In this document: piece by piece, positions 1 through 11,735 of the stretch
Position numbering within the stretch: the stretch's first letter is position 1
Layout of the letters: every line of letters begins with the position of its first letter
Source: Dicyema japonicum
Lineage: Eukaryota > Dicyemida > Rhombozoa > Dicyemidae
Length of the DNA: 64,000 nt
Assembly: GCA_011109175.1 (NCBI GenBank)
Contig: RDEW01000027.1
Span: 818,703 to 882,702 of the forward strand
Direction: 5' to 3'
Made by a program: the position numbers and the translations under genes
Notes under the pieces: generated by a model
What the model was told of the DNA's origin: nothing
The model's input: only the letters and a program-made list of their open reading frames with translations
The model's database searches: none

Positions 1-660
1 CCACGACAGAAAAGAAAAACATACACTGATTTGAACATTATGGAGATTCTTTATCATACAGATTCGTCCTACTATCCTGGGACTGACATTTGACCTTTTG
101 ATGACATTTTCTCAACATGTGAAAAACGTTATGACAAAGAGTCTCAGGAAATTAAATATAATCAAACCGCTCTTAAAGTCCAGGCCGTCACGGAATGCGC
201 TGTCGTCTTGTTCAATCAACTTTTAAAACCGACGGTAGTATCTTGTGCCTCATGGGCCTATGGAGCATCAATATCCAATTCATTCAAGATCAATTCCCTA
301 ATAGGCAAACTGGCACGACTAACAAATCTACCCCGATCTTTCCCCCCAATACTTGACCACGCCGCAATCAAAAATAATGGCTCCGGCTTCATCGTCTGTG
401 TGGCCAAGAAACAAGTCGTTTCTTCCATTCAAGGCTAGGCTCAAATACACGAAATTTGGGGAAAAACCCACCCTCTTCAAACTCTAATGAAAGATGATCG
501 TCGTCTATTCAGGAAAGCCGTGGGTACTCTGGAGGAACATAGGAAAAACCTCTCGATCCTGTTGAGGCGTACCGGGATCACTTAATTAGTTGGTTTACTC
601 CTTCTTTCTTGGTGTTCTTTTCGGGGTTATTAAATAAATCACGTAAGAACTGTATTAGTC
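1..660 (+). mobile_element. LINE 3' fragment (C-terminal end and 3' UTR)
   Basis: Broken reading frames give the C-terminal region found downstream of the reverse transcriptase in the main LINE family of this window. Around 208-438 the frame contains a PTVVSCASWAYG segment, equivalent to the IEPCFSYACASWGP segment of related copies at 11400 and 25800. The frame that ends near 582 finishes with the shared terminal residues RRTGIT. It is followed by the family 3' UTR (GGGATCACTTAATTAG, then a TTCTTGGTGTTC block and TTATTAAATAAA). The copy is 5' truncated or runs off the window edge, and has stops and frameshifts. Confidence 0.7.
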
Positions 661-1080
661 TTAGTAGATATCGAGAAGGCTTTCAATTTAGTGTCCCGTA
701 AGATTCTAGCCGCAGAAATCTTCATGACGTCTATCCATCGCAAACCCAAGTTATATTTGGCTAACTTCATCGACGGTCGACATGCTCCGTACAAGAGACA
801 TTAAACCTAATGGGTCCTTAGTTCTTAAAAAACCGCGAAAAAGTCTTACCAGGTAATTCACGTGCTATGATATTTACCTCTTCACGAAAAGAGACAGAGA
901 TAACGGGAGCTGTAGATTTATATGATTCCCCGATCACCATTAAGAGGACCTTCTCTATCTTAGGAGTCACCATCTTCTTCCTACTATCGTTCACATCAAT
1001 TCCATGTTGAAAAGATTATTTTCCACATTGAATGACATATCATCGTCTCTGTATTGAGTGAAATAGACTTCATAATATAG
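655..1080 (+). mobile_element. LINE reverse transcriptase fragment
   Basis: A short open stretch at about 655-803 reads as RT motif A and the following helix: LVDIEKAFNLVSRKI, then a KLYLANFIDGR segment. The same region in other copies reads DIQKAFDSVPRKL and LWLANFLSGRRGR. The frame then decays. It abuts the 3' tail of the preceding fragment, so it is a separate truncated insertion. No complete RT can be read here. Confidence 0.6.
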
Positions 1081-2247
1081 GATGGCCCAGTGCTGTAGTA
1101 AACACTTCTCGAATTGATGGTATTATAAGTTCTCCCAAATGTGTTCGAGGAAACCTTCCCCTTTGTTAATCAAATAAATTTAAAAAAATTCTGATCAAAG
1201 AAATCTAGGAACGGTAGTTTTGTCCCGTAACCACTAGCAAACAAACAAGTTATTAGTAAAGGAGAGATGTGCGGTTTGTTAACCAAAAATGTATGCTTTT
1301 TACTCCACAAACAGGTGACCTCACATTTTTGGAGCTTCCACATGAAGGGATCATGAGTAAATAATATATTTTTCAACCACTATGAAAATCATTCGAATAT
1401 GAGGGACTTTCGATTGCTCATTATTTCTGATAATGAAACAAGGCCGAAGAACCATAAAGGAAACCAAAAACCTATATTGAAGACTACCACATAATACTTT
1501 TTATATGTTGCTGGTTTAATGACACGTGCCATTACGGTTACACTAAAATAAACGTCACAGTACTTGACCCAATTAAAGACAAAAATTAAAAGTTAGATTT
1601 GCAGGGAAATGGCCTCAATTAGCCAGTTCCTTTCTTTTCAATCATTTTTCATCTTCGCAATGAGTCATCAGATTCTGTTTAACAGGGCACTTAAAAATGC
1701 TTTAAAAATGTTAGATACAACTGCAAGAATAACGGACTTTTAAAATCTACTCCTTTTGACAGGAATTCAAAGCTTACAATAGTCCACTGTAACTTGACCA
1801 TAATCAGCCAACCTTCTAACTACTCAAATCCGCTAAGAACAGACATACTCTTAGGACCTTTAATAACGTCTTTGAACTTTTCCCCACAAAAAAAACAAAA
1901 TCTGGAAGTAACGAATTCACGAATTTCTGCCCCCAGGTGACGAACCATTGTGGACAGCAAAATGCCGAGCTCAGATCTTCTGAGCTCAAGAATGGAATTT
2001 TCTGATTAGGCGTGCATTCATTTTAGAGTGGATCTTTAACCACCAGAAATCCCAATGAACACATAAGATCTCTTGTAATGACCTGACTAGGACTCCCTAC
2101 ATGCGAATTTAGCTCGGGTCACTGACCTAACTATTTCCTCAGTGTACTCTACAAATCTTACTAGACAGAAAATATCTACTAAAACAAATTATAAAAATGA
2201 AAACAAATGAAAGCAATATAATTAACATTTAAAAGTGAATAAATCGA
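1081..2247. other. No gene recognised
   Basis: No open frame with recognisable motifs on either strand. Moderately AT-rich with no clear repeat unit; probably old decayed element sequence plus intergenic DNA. Confidence 0.4.
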
Positions 2248-3357
2248 TCACTGAAAAGACTTGGAGAACGCCATCATCCAAATACAAAGCTGAGCCCGCT
2301 ACCAATAAAACAACTACACAACCATATTACTATCAAAGTCCCCTCTTATTGCTACAACCAGGGACTTGCCAGATCTATCACTCTTCACTTTTATCTCAGT
2401 CTTCGATTCGTCCTCAATTTTGTACAATATTTGATCACTTAACGCTTGATTGGCCGAAATGGGGACAGTCATCTCACTCCAATAAAATTTCTGAAAGGCC
2501 TTCTGTCTCAGCCACTCAAAAATAATAAACTGAGCCTTCCATTGATTCTCCAGAGGTCCTTCAACTGTCAAAAACGGATTCCCCCGTTCGTCAGGAGGTG
2601 AAAGCTAAAAGTCACATAAAGTAATAAAACTTTAATTTGAGCCCCGATCTCTTAAGAATTGCGTCGACAACATCCTGATAGGGGAGACCGACTTTTAAAG
2701 GAAGGATTATTTTGGCAGACACGGAGGAGGAAAGAAGGTATTTCAAATTAGCATTAATCACGTTCTTCGAAGTATTAAGCTGCTTGACTTTATCCGAAAT
2801 CTTCAAAATCAAACCCACGAGGTCAGTCAAGCTTGTGACTGTCACTAAAATGCAGGAATCAGGGCCCACTCTCATTCTAAAGAATAAAAACACCCAGACT
2901 AACCTAATCAGCTTAATTTTTGATCCAACAAAAGGTTCGAGTAGTTTTGGAACATTTTCCATCTTTCCAATGCCTCCCAAAAGTTTGGAGAGAACTTTGT
3001 TGGGAATCAAGACCTTCCCCCAAAACAGAGTCTCTCCGTTTCCAAAAAGGTACTCGAATATACGGATCAGGGTATTTCCACAATTATCTGCTTCACCGAC
3101 AACCTCGACTGACTTAATTTACGAATTATAAACCTACTCTTTCATAGGTGTTGCATTGAGTCAGCATTTTTAGAGAGACATTGTTCGATTCTATCCCCTC
3201 AGCAAAATACTCCCCATCTTGACCTGCAAAACAACTTCCATCAACTGGAAGCACCAGTCTTGAAGTGTTATACTAATTTGTACCTCACGACAATATTCTG
3301 TTCATCCACCGAATTCTGTACTATGGGTCTCTCTTCCTTTTGCCTAAAATTGTTCAT
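2248..3357 (-). CDS. Divergent KH-domain RNA-binding protein, IGF2BP/IMP-like
   Basis: Reading starts at the ATG at 3357-3355 and passes through five GT-AG mini-introns: 3259-3283, 3113-3137, 2877-2903, 2605-2630 and 2299-2322 (25, 25, 27, 26 and 24 nt). It ends at the TGA at 2250-2248, giving about 327 aa. The layout suggests four consecutive KH-like units. GxxG-like loops are visible in the first (GQDG) and second (GGIG). The last two units resemble the KH3-KH4 tandem of IGF2BP in spacing and in segments such as TVEGPLENQWKAQFIIF and WSEMTVPISA, but their GxxG loops are lost. The family binds mRNA in the cytoplasm. The phase across the 2605-2630 intron is off by one base, so either that splice site is misplaced or an indel lies nearby, for example at the G run near 2580. 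The KH assignment is by eye and moderate; the split-gene structure is stronger. Confidence 0.55.
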
Positions 3358-3779
3358 TGATAATCATACACAAGTCGTCTAGTATATGGTAACGCCATTC
3401 AAAGTCAATTAAATAAATTTTATTAAATTATTAAAACATATATTTCGTTTAATTAAATAATTTTTTAATAAATAGTTAACTTGATAAATTTAGTTAACTT
3501 TTTAATTTATTTTTTTCACATCAGACAAGAGACTGACAAACGGACGATCGATTTAAAAACAAAAAATGGTGTTATCCCGTTTCTCATAGATCTTTGGAGT
3601 GATTTTTTGACATGCACATGTCACTCTCACCCATGTTGAAAATTTCATATCAAAATTTGAATAGAAGACTTGTTTGTTGAAATGTATCTCTGCCTCATGG
3701 AAGATCGGAAATCATCTTATTGAATTTTAAATACAACCAATACATCGAACCATCATTTCTTATCATTTAGCGTAGGGCA
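3358..3779. other. AT-rich intergenic sequence
   Basis: Very AT-rich (TTAATTAAATAA-type runs at 3405-3520) with no coding signal. It is the upstream flank of the KH gene on the minus strand. Confidence 0.4.
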
Positions 3780-4055
3780 CATTCATTTCCTGGACAAATG
3801 TTTTGAAGATCTAAGCTACCCAAAAAAAGCCTCTAACATTACGGAACGGTGGAATTCTGGAGAGTCCCAGTCTCCAATGCCTCTGGAATCCCTAATACGT
3901 AAGAACTGAGTAACGTGTCGTTGTGACTACAAAGATTCAGTTATTCGGCCAATACGCGCTTGCGTGGGGTCGAGCGAGGAGCATCGGGCCAAGTTTCAGT
4001 TCTCTGCTAGAGCGTACTGGGATCACGTGATTAGTTAATTTGGTGTTGGCATTGT
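3780..4055 (+). mobile_element. LINE 3' fragment
   Basis: The stretch ends with GTACTGGGATCACGTGATTAGTTAATTTGG at 4016-4043 (only the GGGATCAC and TTAGT core is diagnostic), matching the 3' UTR start of the main LINE family. Upstream frames are decayed but contain the TGGACAAATG segment that follows the SYACASWGPSISWTN region in better copies. It is a 5'-truncated, degenerate insertion. Confidence 0.5.
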
Positions 4056-4355
4056 TATCATTCTAAAGGTCATAAAATTAAAACTAGAATACCGGACTGT
4101 TAAAATCTACCAATGTTTACCATCTACATTGGGATGCGATGATTGCATCATTTCCTCAGAAAGTATCTTAAACAATCGCTTGACTCTGACTTTCCAACCT
4201 TCCCACTACTCCGCTTACCATAGGGACATCCGTATAATTTATACTGACCTCAATTTGACCATAATGCCATTTTTTGTTTTTTTCAGCATAGTTATCTATT
4301 AAAAAAACAATGCACTTTCCGAAGAGCCATATCAGCTATCGGTCCCATATCAGCT

Positions 4356-4545
4356 ACAGAACAAACACTTTATTTTAAGCAAAGAACAGTTATCATAGCT
4401 AATCGATGAGGGAGAATCAAGGAGAGCTCTTCACTTCTTTGTTTTCTTTTCTTGGGTGTATGTCGTATAGACGATCCGGTTCCGCAGTGAAATGTTCACT
4501 GATGACGGCGTCACTCGTCAAGCCAAAGCAGTCAAATGGTGAACT
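4356..4545 (-). mobile_element. tRNA-derived SINE, 5'-truncated copy
   Basis: On the minus strand this matches the middle and 3' part of the SINE at 41534-41860: the GTGACGCCGTCATCAGTGAA block, the CGGAACCGGAT block, the A/G-rich segment (around 4425-4450) and the AACTGTTCTTTGCTTAAAATAAAGTG segment in short matching pieces. The tRNA-like head with A and B boxes is missing. Divergence from the better copies is high, so this is an old insertion. Confidence 0.7.
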
Positions 4546-4833
4546 CCGTAATCTATTAATATTAGTTTAATTTAAAATAATGATTCAACAATCGTATTCT
4601 GCACAGATACGAACGTAACTCCATGAAGTGACCACAACGTAGGCGTCCTAGGTGGACTGAACATTCCTCGGTAAAGAAGCTTTGCTTTCGTCAATAATTG
4701 TTGCAATACGATACAAGGCATCTGACGGCTTTAGTGGATATCCAGAGCATTTATTTTTCAGGTCATCAAATCATGAGAATGACGGGGGATCTTCTATTCA
4801 TTAAATTTTAGTAAAATAATAAATTTCCAATAA

Positions 4834-6510
4834 TTAAAGATTGGTAACAAAGTTGCTAACAACGTTTGAGATTGTATCTGCGTCATGTTCAGTTTTAGCT
4901 TCCGCATAAATTCTAACTACATCCTCTGTCCCGGAAGGTCTAACAAAGCACCGTCCTCCCTCAATGGATTCAACCAAACGATCAATCATGTTCTGGAGTT
5001 CCGGATGAGATGATAGCCGTCTCTCAGCATCGCAGGTCACAAATGCTAGTCTATCCTTTACTTTCACCTAATAATCAGATATGAAGGTCACTTTAGTCAA
5101 TTTTGACGGAAATGCTTCATACTGGGCCAGCCAATCCTCCAATGTCCACTCAAAAAAGTTCAAAGCCATCTCCACAAGAAGCATTGCAGAAATAGCATCA
5201 CCAATAGTAGGATTTACCATATCGAAGGATGCCAACAGGACACGTGCTGTCAATATTGCAGAATCATTCTTAAATTTTTAAAATTACCCTTACTGAAGAA
5301 ATCTTAGCAATGGACTCAACCTTGCGATATAAGCATTCTGAAAAATGGACAGAACCGTGTCCGTTAGCTTCGAAATATATTCCTAAGTCTAATTCCTCAG
5401 CCTTTTTGACGAGATGTTTGACTCCCGTGGGGACAAAAAAGATGGGTACGCCCAGAACCTCTTTAATATATTTAGATGATGCTCCGTTTGAGTAGGCTGT
5501 CTGTACAGCTCCAATTGAGACATCCGGGATGGTGGATTGAACCAAATACCTGCGGATCATAAATTCGGATACTTAAAGTATTTCATTAGAAGACACAGAA
5601 TTCTGTCTCCGTCCATCAGAAGATCTCTTCCATCAGGATTTGGCTGAAAGTATACGACTCTGTCCGCGTCTCCATCGAACGAGAGACACTTTTTATTTTT
5701 CAGGTCGTCAAATCCAAACGGCCTCTGCTCCTTGGTCTTCACAAAATCAGCTCCACAGTTGATGTTAAGACATGTCGGGTCCCCAATATTGTTATTCCTG
5801 AGTTCGAACCTCAGATACTTCAAAGACCTCATCAGTCTGTGGTCAAACATGACAGAAGCTACTCCGTTTGCACAATCAATAAAAGTGGGAGATTCCATTA
5901 ATTTTGACTTTATCAGATCACGTGCTGTCCGATATCCACCAAGTATACGATTTAGGTAGAATTCACTAGAGTTTTCAGCCAACCAGCCAACTTCGTTGTG
6001 AAAACGCACGGAAAAATGCAAACACGGTGTTGTGGTTAATCCAATGTTTATGGGAGTGACAAAGTCAGATAAAATATCGATCCCTTCCCTCAGACAAGAT
6101 AATAACTCGAGGGAGGAATTTCTGCTGTCGTATCCCAGGATGATATTGGGTTTTATCCTATTTTGGTTGTTCCTTATGATTTCTGAGGCAATCAAACAAA
6201 TTTCTTCGCTATCTGAATTTACAAATTGGCTACAGAATTCTTCGGCCTCCTGGGCCATCATTCCGCCATTGGAATCCACTATTTTTATTCCGTTATCTCC
6301 GGGAGGGTTATGGGAAGCGGTGATCATTAGACCAATGTAACTCTCTAATTTAATAGCACGGAGTGAAGCGAAAATTCCGACTTTGAAGAAAAGTTCTCTG
6401 AGAGAATTGGCTGAACCCCTGAACCCAGCGGTTCCATAATTCCAAACTGTTTCGGTTTTGTGTTTTTCGAACTTTTTGTAAATCTCAATGTAACTGTCTT
6501 CAAACCCCAT
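4834..6510 (-). CDS. PGM3: Phosphoacetylglucosamine mutase (PGM3/AGM1)
   Basis: The enzyme converts GlcNAc-6-phosphate to GlcNAc-1-phosphate in UDP-GlcNAc synthesis, in the cytosol. Four exons are joined by mini-introns at 5550-5572 (23 nt), 5269-5293 (25 nt) and 5068-5091 (24 nt), giving 534 aa, close to the roughly 540 aa usual for the family. All four functional loops are visible in order: the phosphoserine loop TASHNPP near residue 64, the metal loop DGDADR, the sugar loop EANGHGS, and the phosphate-binding loop RPSGTEDVVRIYAE near the C-terminus. The N-terminal NYGTAGFRG segment is also typical. The ATG at 6510 gives the expected short N-terminus before it. All introns are GT-AG and phase-consistent, with no frame break, so the gene looks intact. 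Only AT-rich DNA lies immediately upstream. Confidence 0.95.
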
Positions 6511-6639
6511 TTATATCGATGACGGAATTCAAAATTAAAAAATAATTTTAAATCAAATGTTAATTTAATTATTTTATGAACTTTTAGCTTAAATCATTTT
6601 TCCCGCTGCCATTCAGAAAGCTGACCATATTTTTATTCC

Positions 6640-8235
6640 TATATCGTCATACAAGAAGTTTATTCCTACCCTCAGCTCTTATACAATAAGTCTTATAAAA
6701 CAAAGAGACCGGCTGAAGAGATGCCATCTGTTGGACATGAAGTCTTTGACAGCCCTCAGACAAATGAATAAAAGGATCTGTCAGAGCATAAAAGAACACA
6801 AGGACAAGAGATGGCAGCATCTAGTTAACCACCTCGACAGGAAAAGTACATCCCGACATTTCTGGAAAACTCTTAAACAAGTCAAGTCGGAGCTGGATGA
6901 TGCAGACGGAACCGGAAAGTCTTCTCCTGAACACTTATACCACCTACATCCTAACACCCTTATGAAACATTACGCTGGAATTAGCTTCAAACCATTCTCG
7001 AAACACGTGGACATTAAGGTGCGTGCCCATAAACCGAAGAAGGAACCTTACCACGAACTATTCACAGATGACCAAGTCTTGGATGTGATCACCAGATTAA
7101 AGAGCTCACGGGCGTGCGGGCCTGACAAAGTATCTTCTATTCACCTAAAACACCTAAGCCACTTCGCAATCTCACAAACGCACAATCTTGGTTTCTATTG
7201 ACATCAACAAAGCCTTTGACACTGTTTCGAGGAAAATCATGGTTGGAAAAATATTTTCTACTAATATTCGTCAGAATGTGAAATTATGGCTGGCCAACTT
7301 TTTGTCTGGAAGACGTGGAAGAGTTGTCAGTGGTGATCTTAGATCTAGATCACGATTACTACCGAACGGGGTACCCCAGGGGTCTCCACTTTCACCAATT
7401 CTATTCAACCTATTCCTACACGACCTACCTAATGATGGAGACGAAGATTCCCTGCTATTATCCTACGCAGACGATGTAGTCATTGCAATACGGAACCGCT
7501 CGACGCAAGTCGTATCCCTTAAAACTCAGACAAAATTGAACACTTTCCACGATTGGATTGTTGGCAATCGACTAACGATTTCTGCAACCAAGTCTATATG
7601 TTCCACATTCACGTCGGACCGTCGTTCCAAAGGATGAACCGAGTCTTTTTATTGGTCCCACTCGGATTCCAGTGACAAGGTCCCCTTCTGTCCTTGGAGT
7701 CAAGTACGACAGTCTTCTCAATTTCAACTCCCACGCAACAGACATGATTACCAGGGCCTCCAAAAGTTAACGTTTTACGCGCCCTTGTCCGGAGGACCAC
7801 GAAACATGGACTTTTCCGTTTCTACCTCTACCAACAAACAATCGCGCCTGCCATTGAGTATGCCTCCGTTGCATGGAGATTTGCGCTATCAGAGACTATG
7901 GTCCACAGAGTCAACTCAATACACCAGAAAATGCTTTGCCCACGTAATGGATCAACAGTCATGGAAGCTAGATCCGTAGTCGTGGTTCCGGATTTCTTCG
8001 CGTCTGTGAGGAAGATGGAAACCCGCTTCGCCTGATCCTTTCCATGGCAAGAGAAAACCGATTGGATAAGAAATTCCCCTCCCCGATCGGATTCCTCTGC
8101 AAGACCGAGAGGACAATGGAAGATCACAGACGTCGAATGGCACAATTGATTGCGAGGACTGGGATCACCTAACTGTTTGACTCTTTTGTCTTTCTTTCTC
8201 GGTGTTCCCGGGGTTATTAAATTAAATAAATAAAA
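6640..8235 (+). mobile_element. LINE copy with internal RT deletion
   Basis: One frame (about 6655-7200) encodes the region before the RT core, including MKHYAGISFKPF and RLKSSRACGPDKV, and breaks off after HLKHLSHFAIS. The next frame starts directly in RT motif A (VSIDINKAFDTVSRK) at 7190 and continues through NGVPQGSPLSPILFN (motif B region) and SYADDVVIA (motif C, YADD). About 130 residues between the two blocks, present in the copy at 9414-11103, are missing. The C-terminal part to about 8170 has stops but ends with ARTGIT and the family 3' UTR with a TTAAATTAAATAAATAAA tail. A dead element. Confidence 0.9.
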
Positions 8236-8239
8236 AATA

Positions 8240-8580
8240 AATCATTTTTCCCGGTTCGATGAACTCCCGAAGCTTTTGAGGAGGAAAGTTGCATAGAAAA
8301 AACTGGTAGAACGGATAGCAAAGAGCAGAGCACAAGCTGAACACTAAGTATTCATATGCTTATGGGTAACAGGGGAGTTCTTAACTAACTAACTGGTTCT
8401 CTTGTGCCTGCGACGCTGGAATTCTTGAGTCGCCAAGGGAATCTGATTTCTACACGATCAAGACACCTTGTGAGATTTGCTGGTTATTTGATCGAGTCTC
8501 GCTCGCCATCCTGAGGGGGAATAGCCACGCAGTCAGGGAAGCCGCTATATGATCATTTGCTCACTTTCTTTTACTTAAAT
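8240..8580 (+). mobile_element. Two retroelement 3' ends in tandem
   Basis: At 8250-8350 a decayed frame reads like the C-terminus of a second LINE type (KKLVERIAKSRAQAE), matching the minus-strand copy at 25085-25340 (KKLIERTVKSMSQAE). At 8430-8560 another frame reads SLAILRGNSHAVREAA, the conserved C-terminal end of the restriction-like-endonuclease element (compare SLAVVRGNSHSIISAG at 31930). Both are short 3' remnants. Confidence 0.55.
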
Positions 8581-9135
8581 AAAATTTTATTAACACATTT
8601 ATTTTAAACTAAATAACTGATTAATTATTAATAGGCGTTATAAGATCCACATAATTCGAGAGATCTACAGTGCCTGGTTCGCATACAAAAAAATTTACCT
8701 ATCTTCTCTACTCCAGTGAAAAATTCCCATGATGAGGAATATTGATTTACGTGATGTTTGATAAGGATGCGTCACACTCGACTGTGAACACTGTATAAAA
8801 TTATAATAACAAATTTAGAATCATAATTGACTTTCAAAAAACTCTTCAAAATTTCCCCATCGTCAAAAAATTAAACGTGGACCAAAAGAATACACGATTT
8901 TGTCTTATTGATGAGGACAAGATACAGACCTCCTGAGATAAGCGCCTTAAATTTAATTCTCTCAAAAACAATCAGAATAGAACTCACACACCTACGGTGT
9001 GGGCATCACTCATCCATGAGTAGAATAGATATTTATTATATTTTGCTTTCTTTGGACCGGGATCAATCTTTTGGTTCTTCGTCATTGGTAGTTACGTTCT
9101 TGCTAGCCACCAGTTTCCTTCACGTAGGACTGAAG

Positions 9136-9292
9136 GTAATAATAATAATATCAATTTTTTCACGAGAGCCATAATATTTATAGCTCCGCATAGGCAGGAC
9201 ACACACTTTATTTAAGTAAAGAAGAGTTAATTTTAACTAATCGTAGAACCAAGGAATGATCTTCACTTCTTTTTTCTTTTTCTTGTGTGTGT
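9136..9292 (-). mobile_element. SINE, 3' half of a twin-primed copy
   Basis: In minus orientation this runs from the CACACAAG junction at about 9285 through the A/G-rich segment, the GGTTCTACGATTAGTT block, TTACTTAAATAAAGTG and the GGAGCTAT block to the ATT-type tail at 9136-9150. It is the 3' half of the SINE family. It abuts, head-on at about 9292, the 5' half of the same family in plus orientation. Confidence 0.9.
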
Positions 9293-11143
9293 GTAGCCGA
9301 GTGGCATAATGGTTAAGTGTCGGGCTTACTGCTGTTCACCTGGTGGAAGGTTCCACGCATCGACGATGCTAAAAAAGTTTGACGAGTGACGCCGTCATCA
9401 GTGGATACTCACTTATTTATTTATTTAACTCCAAGACCACCAAGAAAGATAGGTCAAAGCTAACTAATTAGGTGATCCTAGCTTCCAGCAACATCCGGAC
9501 TCTCTTCAATTGGTCTTCTGATAATCCAACCGCCTCCGGAAGCGTCTTCTCTTGCTTCTGCAAAAGAATTCGATCGGCGTGCACTTTTTTATTCCCGACC
9601 GAAATTCCTCTGCATGGGTCACCTTTTCCTTGAATGGGTTTCCCAGTTCCTTGCAAAAACGAAGGAAACCCTGGCCATTCTTAAACGTCGCCTCATCAGA
9701 AATGAGGCCGCCAATAGGGATGTCTGTGTGGTGCATAATTCTCCACCTGAGGGAGTTCAAACGGTCCACTCTCGAAAGGGGAATCGCAAACCTCCAGACG
9801 GAGCAGGCATATTCAATGGTCGGTATGATTACTTGTTGATAGACCTTGCTGATGCAGTCGGCCGGGGGGGGGGGGGAAGAGGGCTCTTCTTTATCATCGC
9901 ATTCAGAATGTTCCATTTCTGAAGACCTTTGGCGAGCACCTCCTCCACGTACAACCTTCAATTCTAGGTCTTTTCTGGTCATTGATTAGACCCTTGGCGA
10001 ACGTCAACAGAGAGTCGAAAACAACACCAAGGATCTTCTGGGTCCGCGTAGAAGGGATGAGTATTTCCGATGGATATCTCAGCCCGCCTTTAAACCTTCT
10101 GTCCGTAGTGAATAATGTGAACTGAAACTTGGATGCTGATACGCATAACGTATTTGCTGATAGCAAGTCACAAATTCGGTTTAGGTGTGTCTGAACAATT
10201 GCTACAGCCATGGAAGGAGATTTATTTCTTGCAGCGATAATTAAGTCGTCCGCATAGGACAAAAACATAGTGTCCTGGTCATTGGTAGTAGGTAGGTCAT
10301 GTAGAAATACGTTGAAAAGGAGAGGAGATAAAGGGGAGCCTTGCGAGACTCCATTGGGGTAGTCTTGATTTTGAAGTGGTTTTGTCAATACGGACCCTTC
10401 CGCGTCGTCCAGTTAAGAAGTTTTCCAGACATAGCTTGATGTTTGGGTGTAAGTTCGAGTTAAAAATCTCTTGCGTTAGGAGTTTCCTCGGAACAGAGTC
10501 AAAGGCCTTCTGTATGTCGATGGATACTAAGGCCGTCCGTAAGTGTGTTTTCATGTTGAAGCCGTCAGTAATAAACTGGGAGATAGAACCCAAATGAGTC
10601 GTTGTAGAACAGTCTGCCCTGAAACCATGTTGAAACTCTGGTAGATGTAGAACAGGAGAGATGCGTATTAACACAAGCTTTTCCAGTACTTTTGATAAAA
10701 CACAAGTTATTGAGATGGGGCGGTAAGAAGAGGGAACGTCTTTTAGTTTTCTGGGCTTTAGGATTGGCGTAATCAGGAAGTTTTTCCATATATTAGGTAG
10801 CGAATGGTAGTTGATAGAGTCGTTGTACAGTCTTGATAGTATGGCCCGTGCCTGAGGTCCAAGGTGTTTGAAGTGAATAGTGCAAATACCGTCGGGACCA
10901 CAAGCACGAGTGGGATGTAGCAATTTAATAGCCTTTTCAACATCATCGAGGGTGAAGAAGGTGGAATATAGTTCTTGTTGTGGCCGGCGCCGTTCAACAA
11001 GTGTAGAACGAGAAAAATCTTTATGGCTGATCGATACGTAGTACTTCATAATCTTGTTTGCGAGTTTGCGTGCGAGTTCCGAAGCGTTGCGGGTAACGGC
11101 CTCTGGATACTCACTGCGGAACTGGATTGTCTAGAAAGGACTT
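9293..11143 (+). mobile_element. SINE, inverted 5' half, split by a nested LINE
   Basis: The plus-strand 5' half of the SINE lies at 9293-9413 and resumes at 11104-11143, ending at CTAGAAAGGAC, the base before the block that begins the adjoining inverted 3' half. Between them sits a minus-strand LINE (9414-11103). The sequence TGGATACTCACT occurs on both sides of that LINE (9402-9413 and 11104-11115), so it is the LINE's target-site duplication. The tRNA-like head keeps the A box (AGTGGCATAATGG) but lacks about 36 nt including the B box. Confidence 0.9.
9414..11103 (-). mobile_element. LINE copy (5'-truncated) nested in a SINE
   Basis: This is the best RT of the main LINE family. On the minus strand, from about 11100, it reads YVSISHKDF, then HPTRACGPDGI, SYRPISITCVLSKVLEKLV (RT motif 1-2 region), FQHGFRADCSTTTHL, VSIDIQKAFDSVPRKL (motif A), then after a frameshift near 10350 NGVSQGSPLSPLLFN and SYADDLIIA (motif C), and a C-terminal domain with TIEYACSVWRFAI. 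It ends at about 9475 with MLLEARIT, the 3' UTR and an AAATAAATAAATA tail (9414-9426). The 12-bp target duplication shows it inserted after the host SINE. Frameshifts near 10350, 9960 and 9550 make it non-functional. The APE endonuclease domain is absent. Confidence 0.95.
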
Positions 11144-11369
11144 GGGGTAAATAAATAAATAATAAATAGTTTAATTTTTATAATTGAAAAATAATAAATA
11201 ATAAATTAATTAGTTTATCTCGTTATTCTTTTTTGTTGTTGTTGCACTTACATAGTGCCTCCATTTTGTGATGGTGGTTTCCCAATAGTGCTATAATAAT
11301 GTGTTTCTGTAACGTATACACGACATTAATAAACTATTTTCAATATTTCTAGCTAATAGAATTACAGTT

Positions 11370-11735
11370 CAACCTCCAGTAACTGGTACTCGCCCAGTCT
11401 TGATGAACGTGTACAAACAGTACATCGAGTCATGCTTCTCATTTGCATGCGCCTCGTAGGCACCGTCCATATCTTGGACATATATGAGCGTTGTATTGTG
11501 AAGATCACCGAACCGGACATAAGCCTCTAAAGCCCTTATGAGACTAGACTCCAGATCACGGGAAGGTGGCCCTGAAAATTCAGGCAGCCGTCCTGTACGC
11601 TCATGCGCGGGAAAGAAAGAAGAACACCGGGCAAGGATGATGTCTCTGTTAGAATATCGGTATCACGTGATAATTAGTTTGGTTTTACCGTCGTCTTGGG
11701 TTAAATATAAAAAAGAATCCCCAATTAAACTTTTA
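11370..11735 (+). mobile_element. LINE 3' fragment
   Basis: Reads VLMNVYKQYIESCFSFACAS, then SISWTYM, then LMRLDSRSREGGPENSGS and KKEEHRARMMSLLE, and ends in the family 3' UTR (TATCACGTGATAATTAGTTTGG) with a TTAAATATAAAAAA tail. The copy at 25726-26160 is its closest relative in the window. It is 5' truncated with internal stops. Confidence 0.8.

Noticed and set aside
2712-3131. A 139-codon plus-strand open frame with an ATG
   Set aside because: It lies antisense to the KH gene, whose minus-strand exons join with phase-consistent mini-introns; the plus frame has no motif.
9867-9877. Poly-G run
   Set aside because: A short homopolymer in a decayed LINE; likely an assembly or replication artefact, no G-quadruplex pattern of separate G-tracts.
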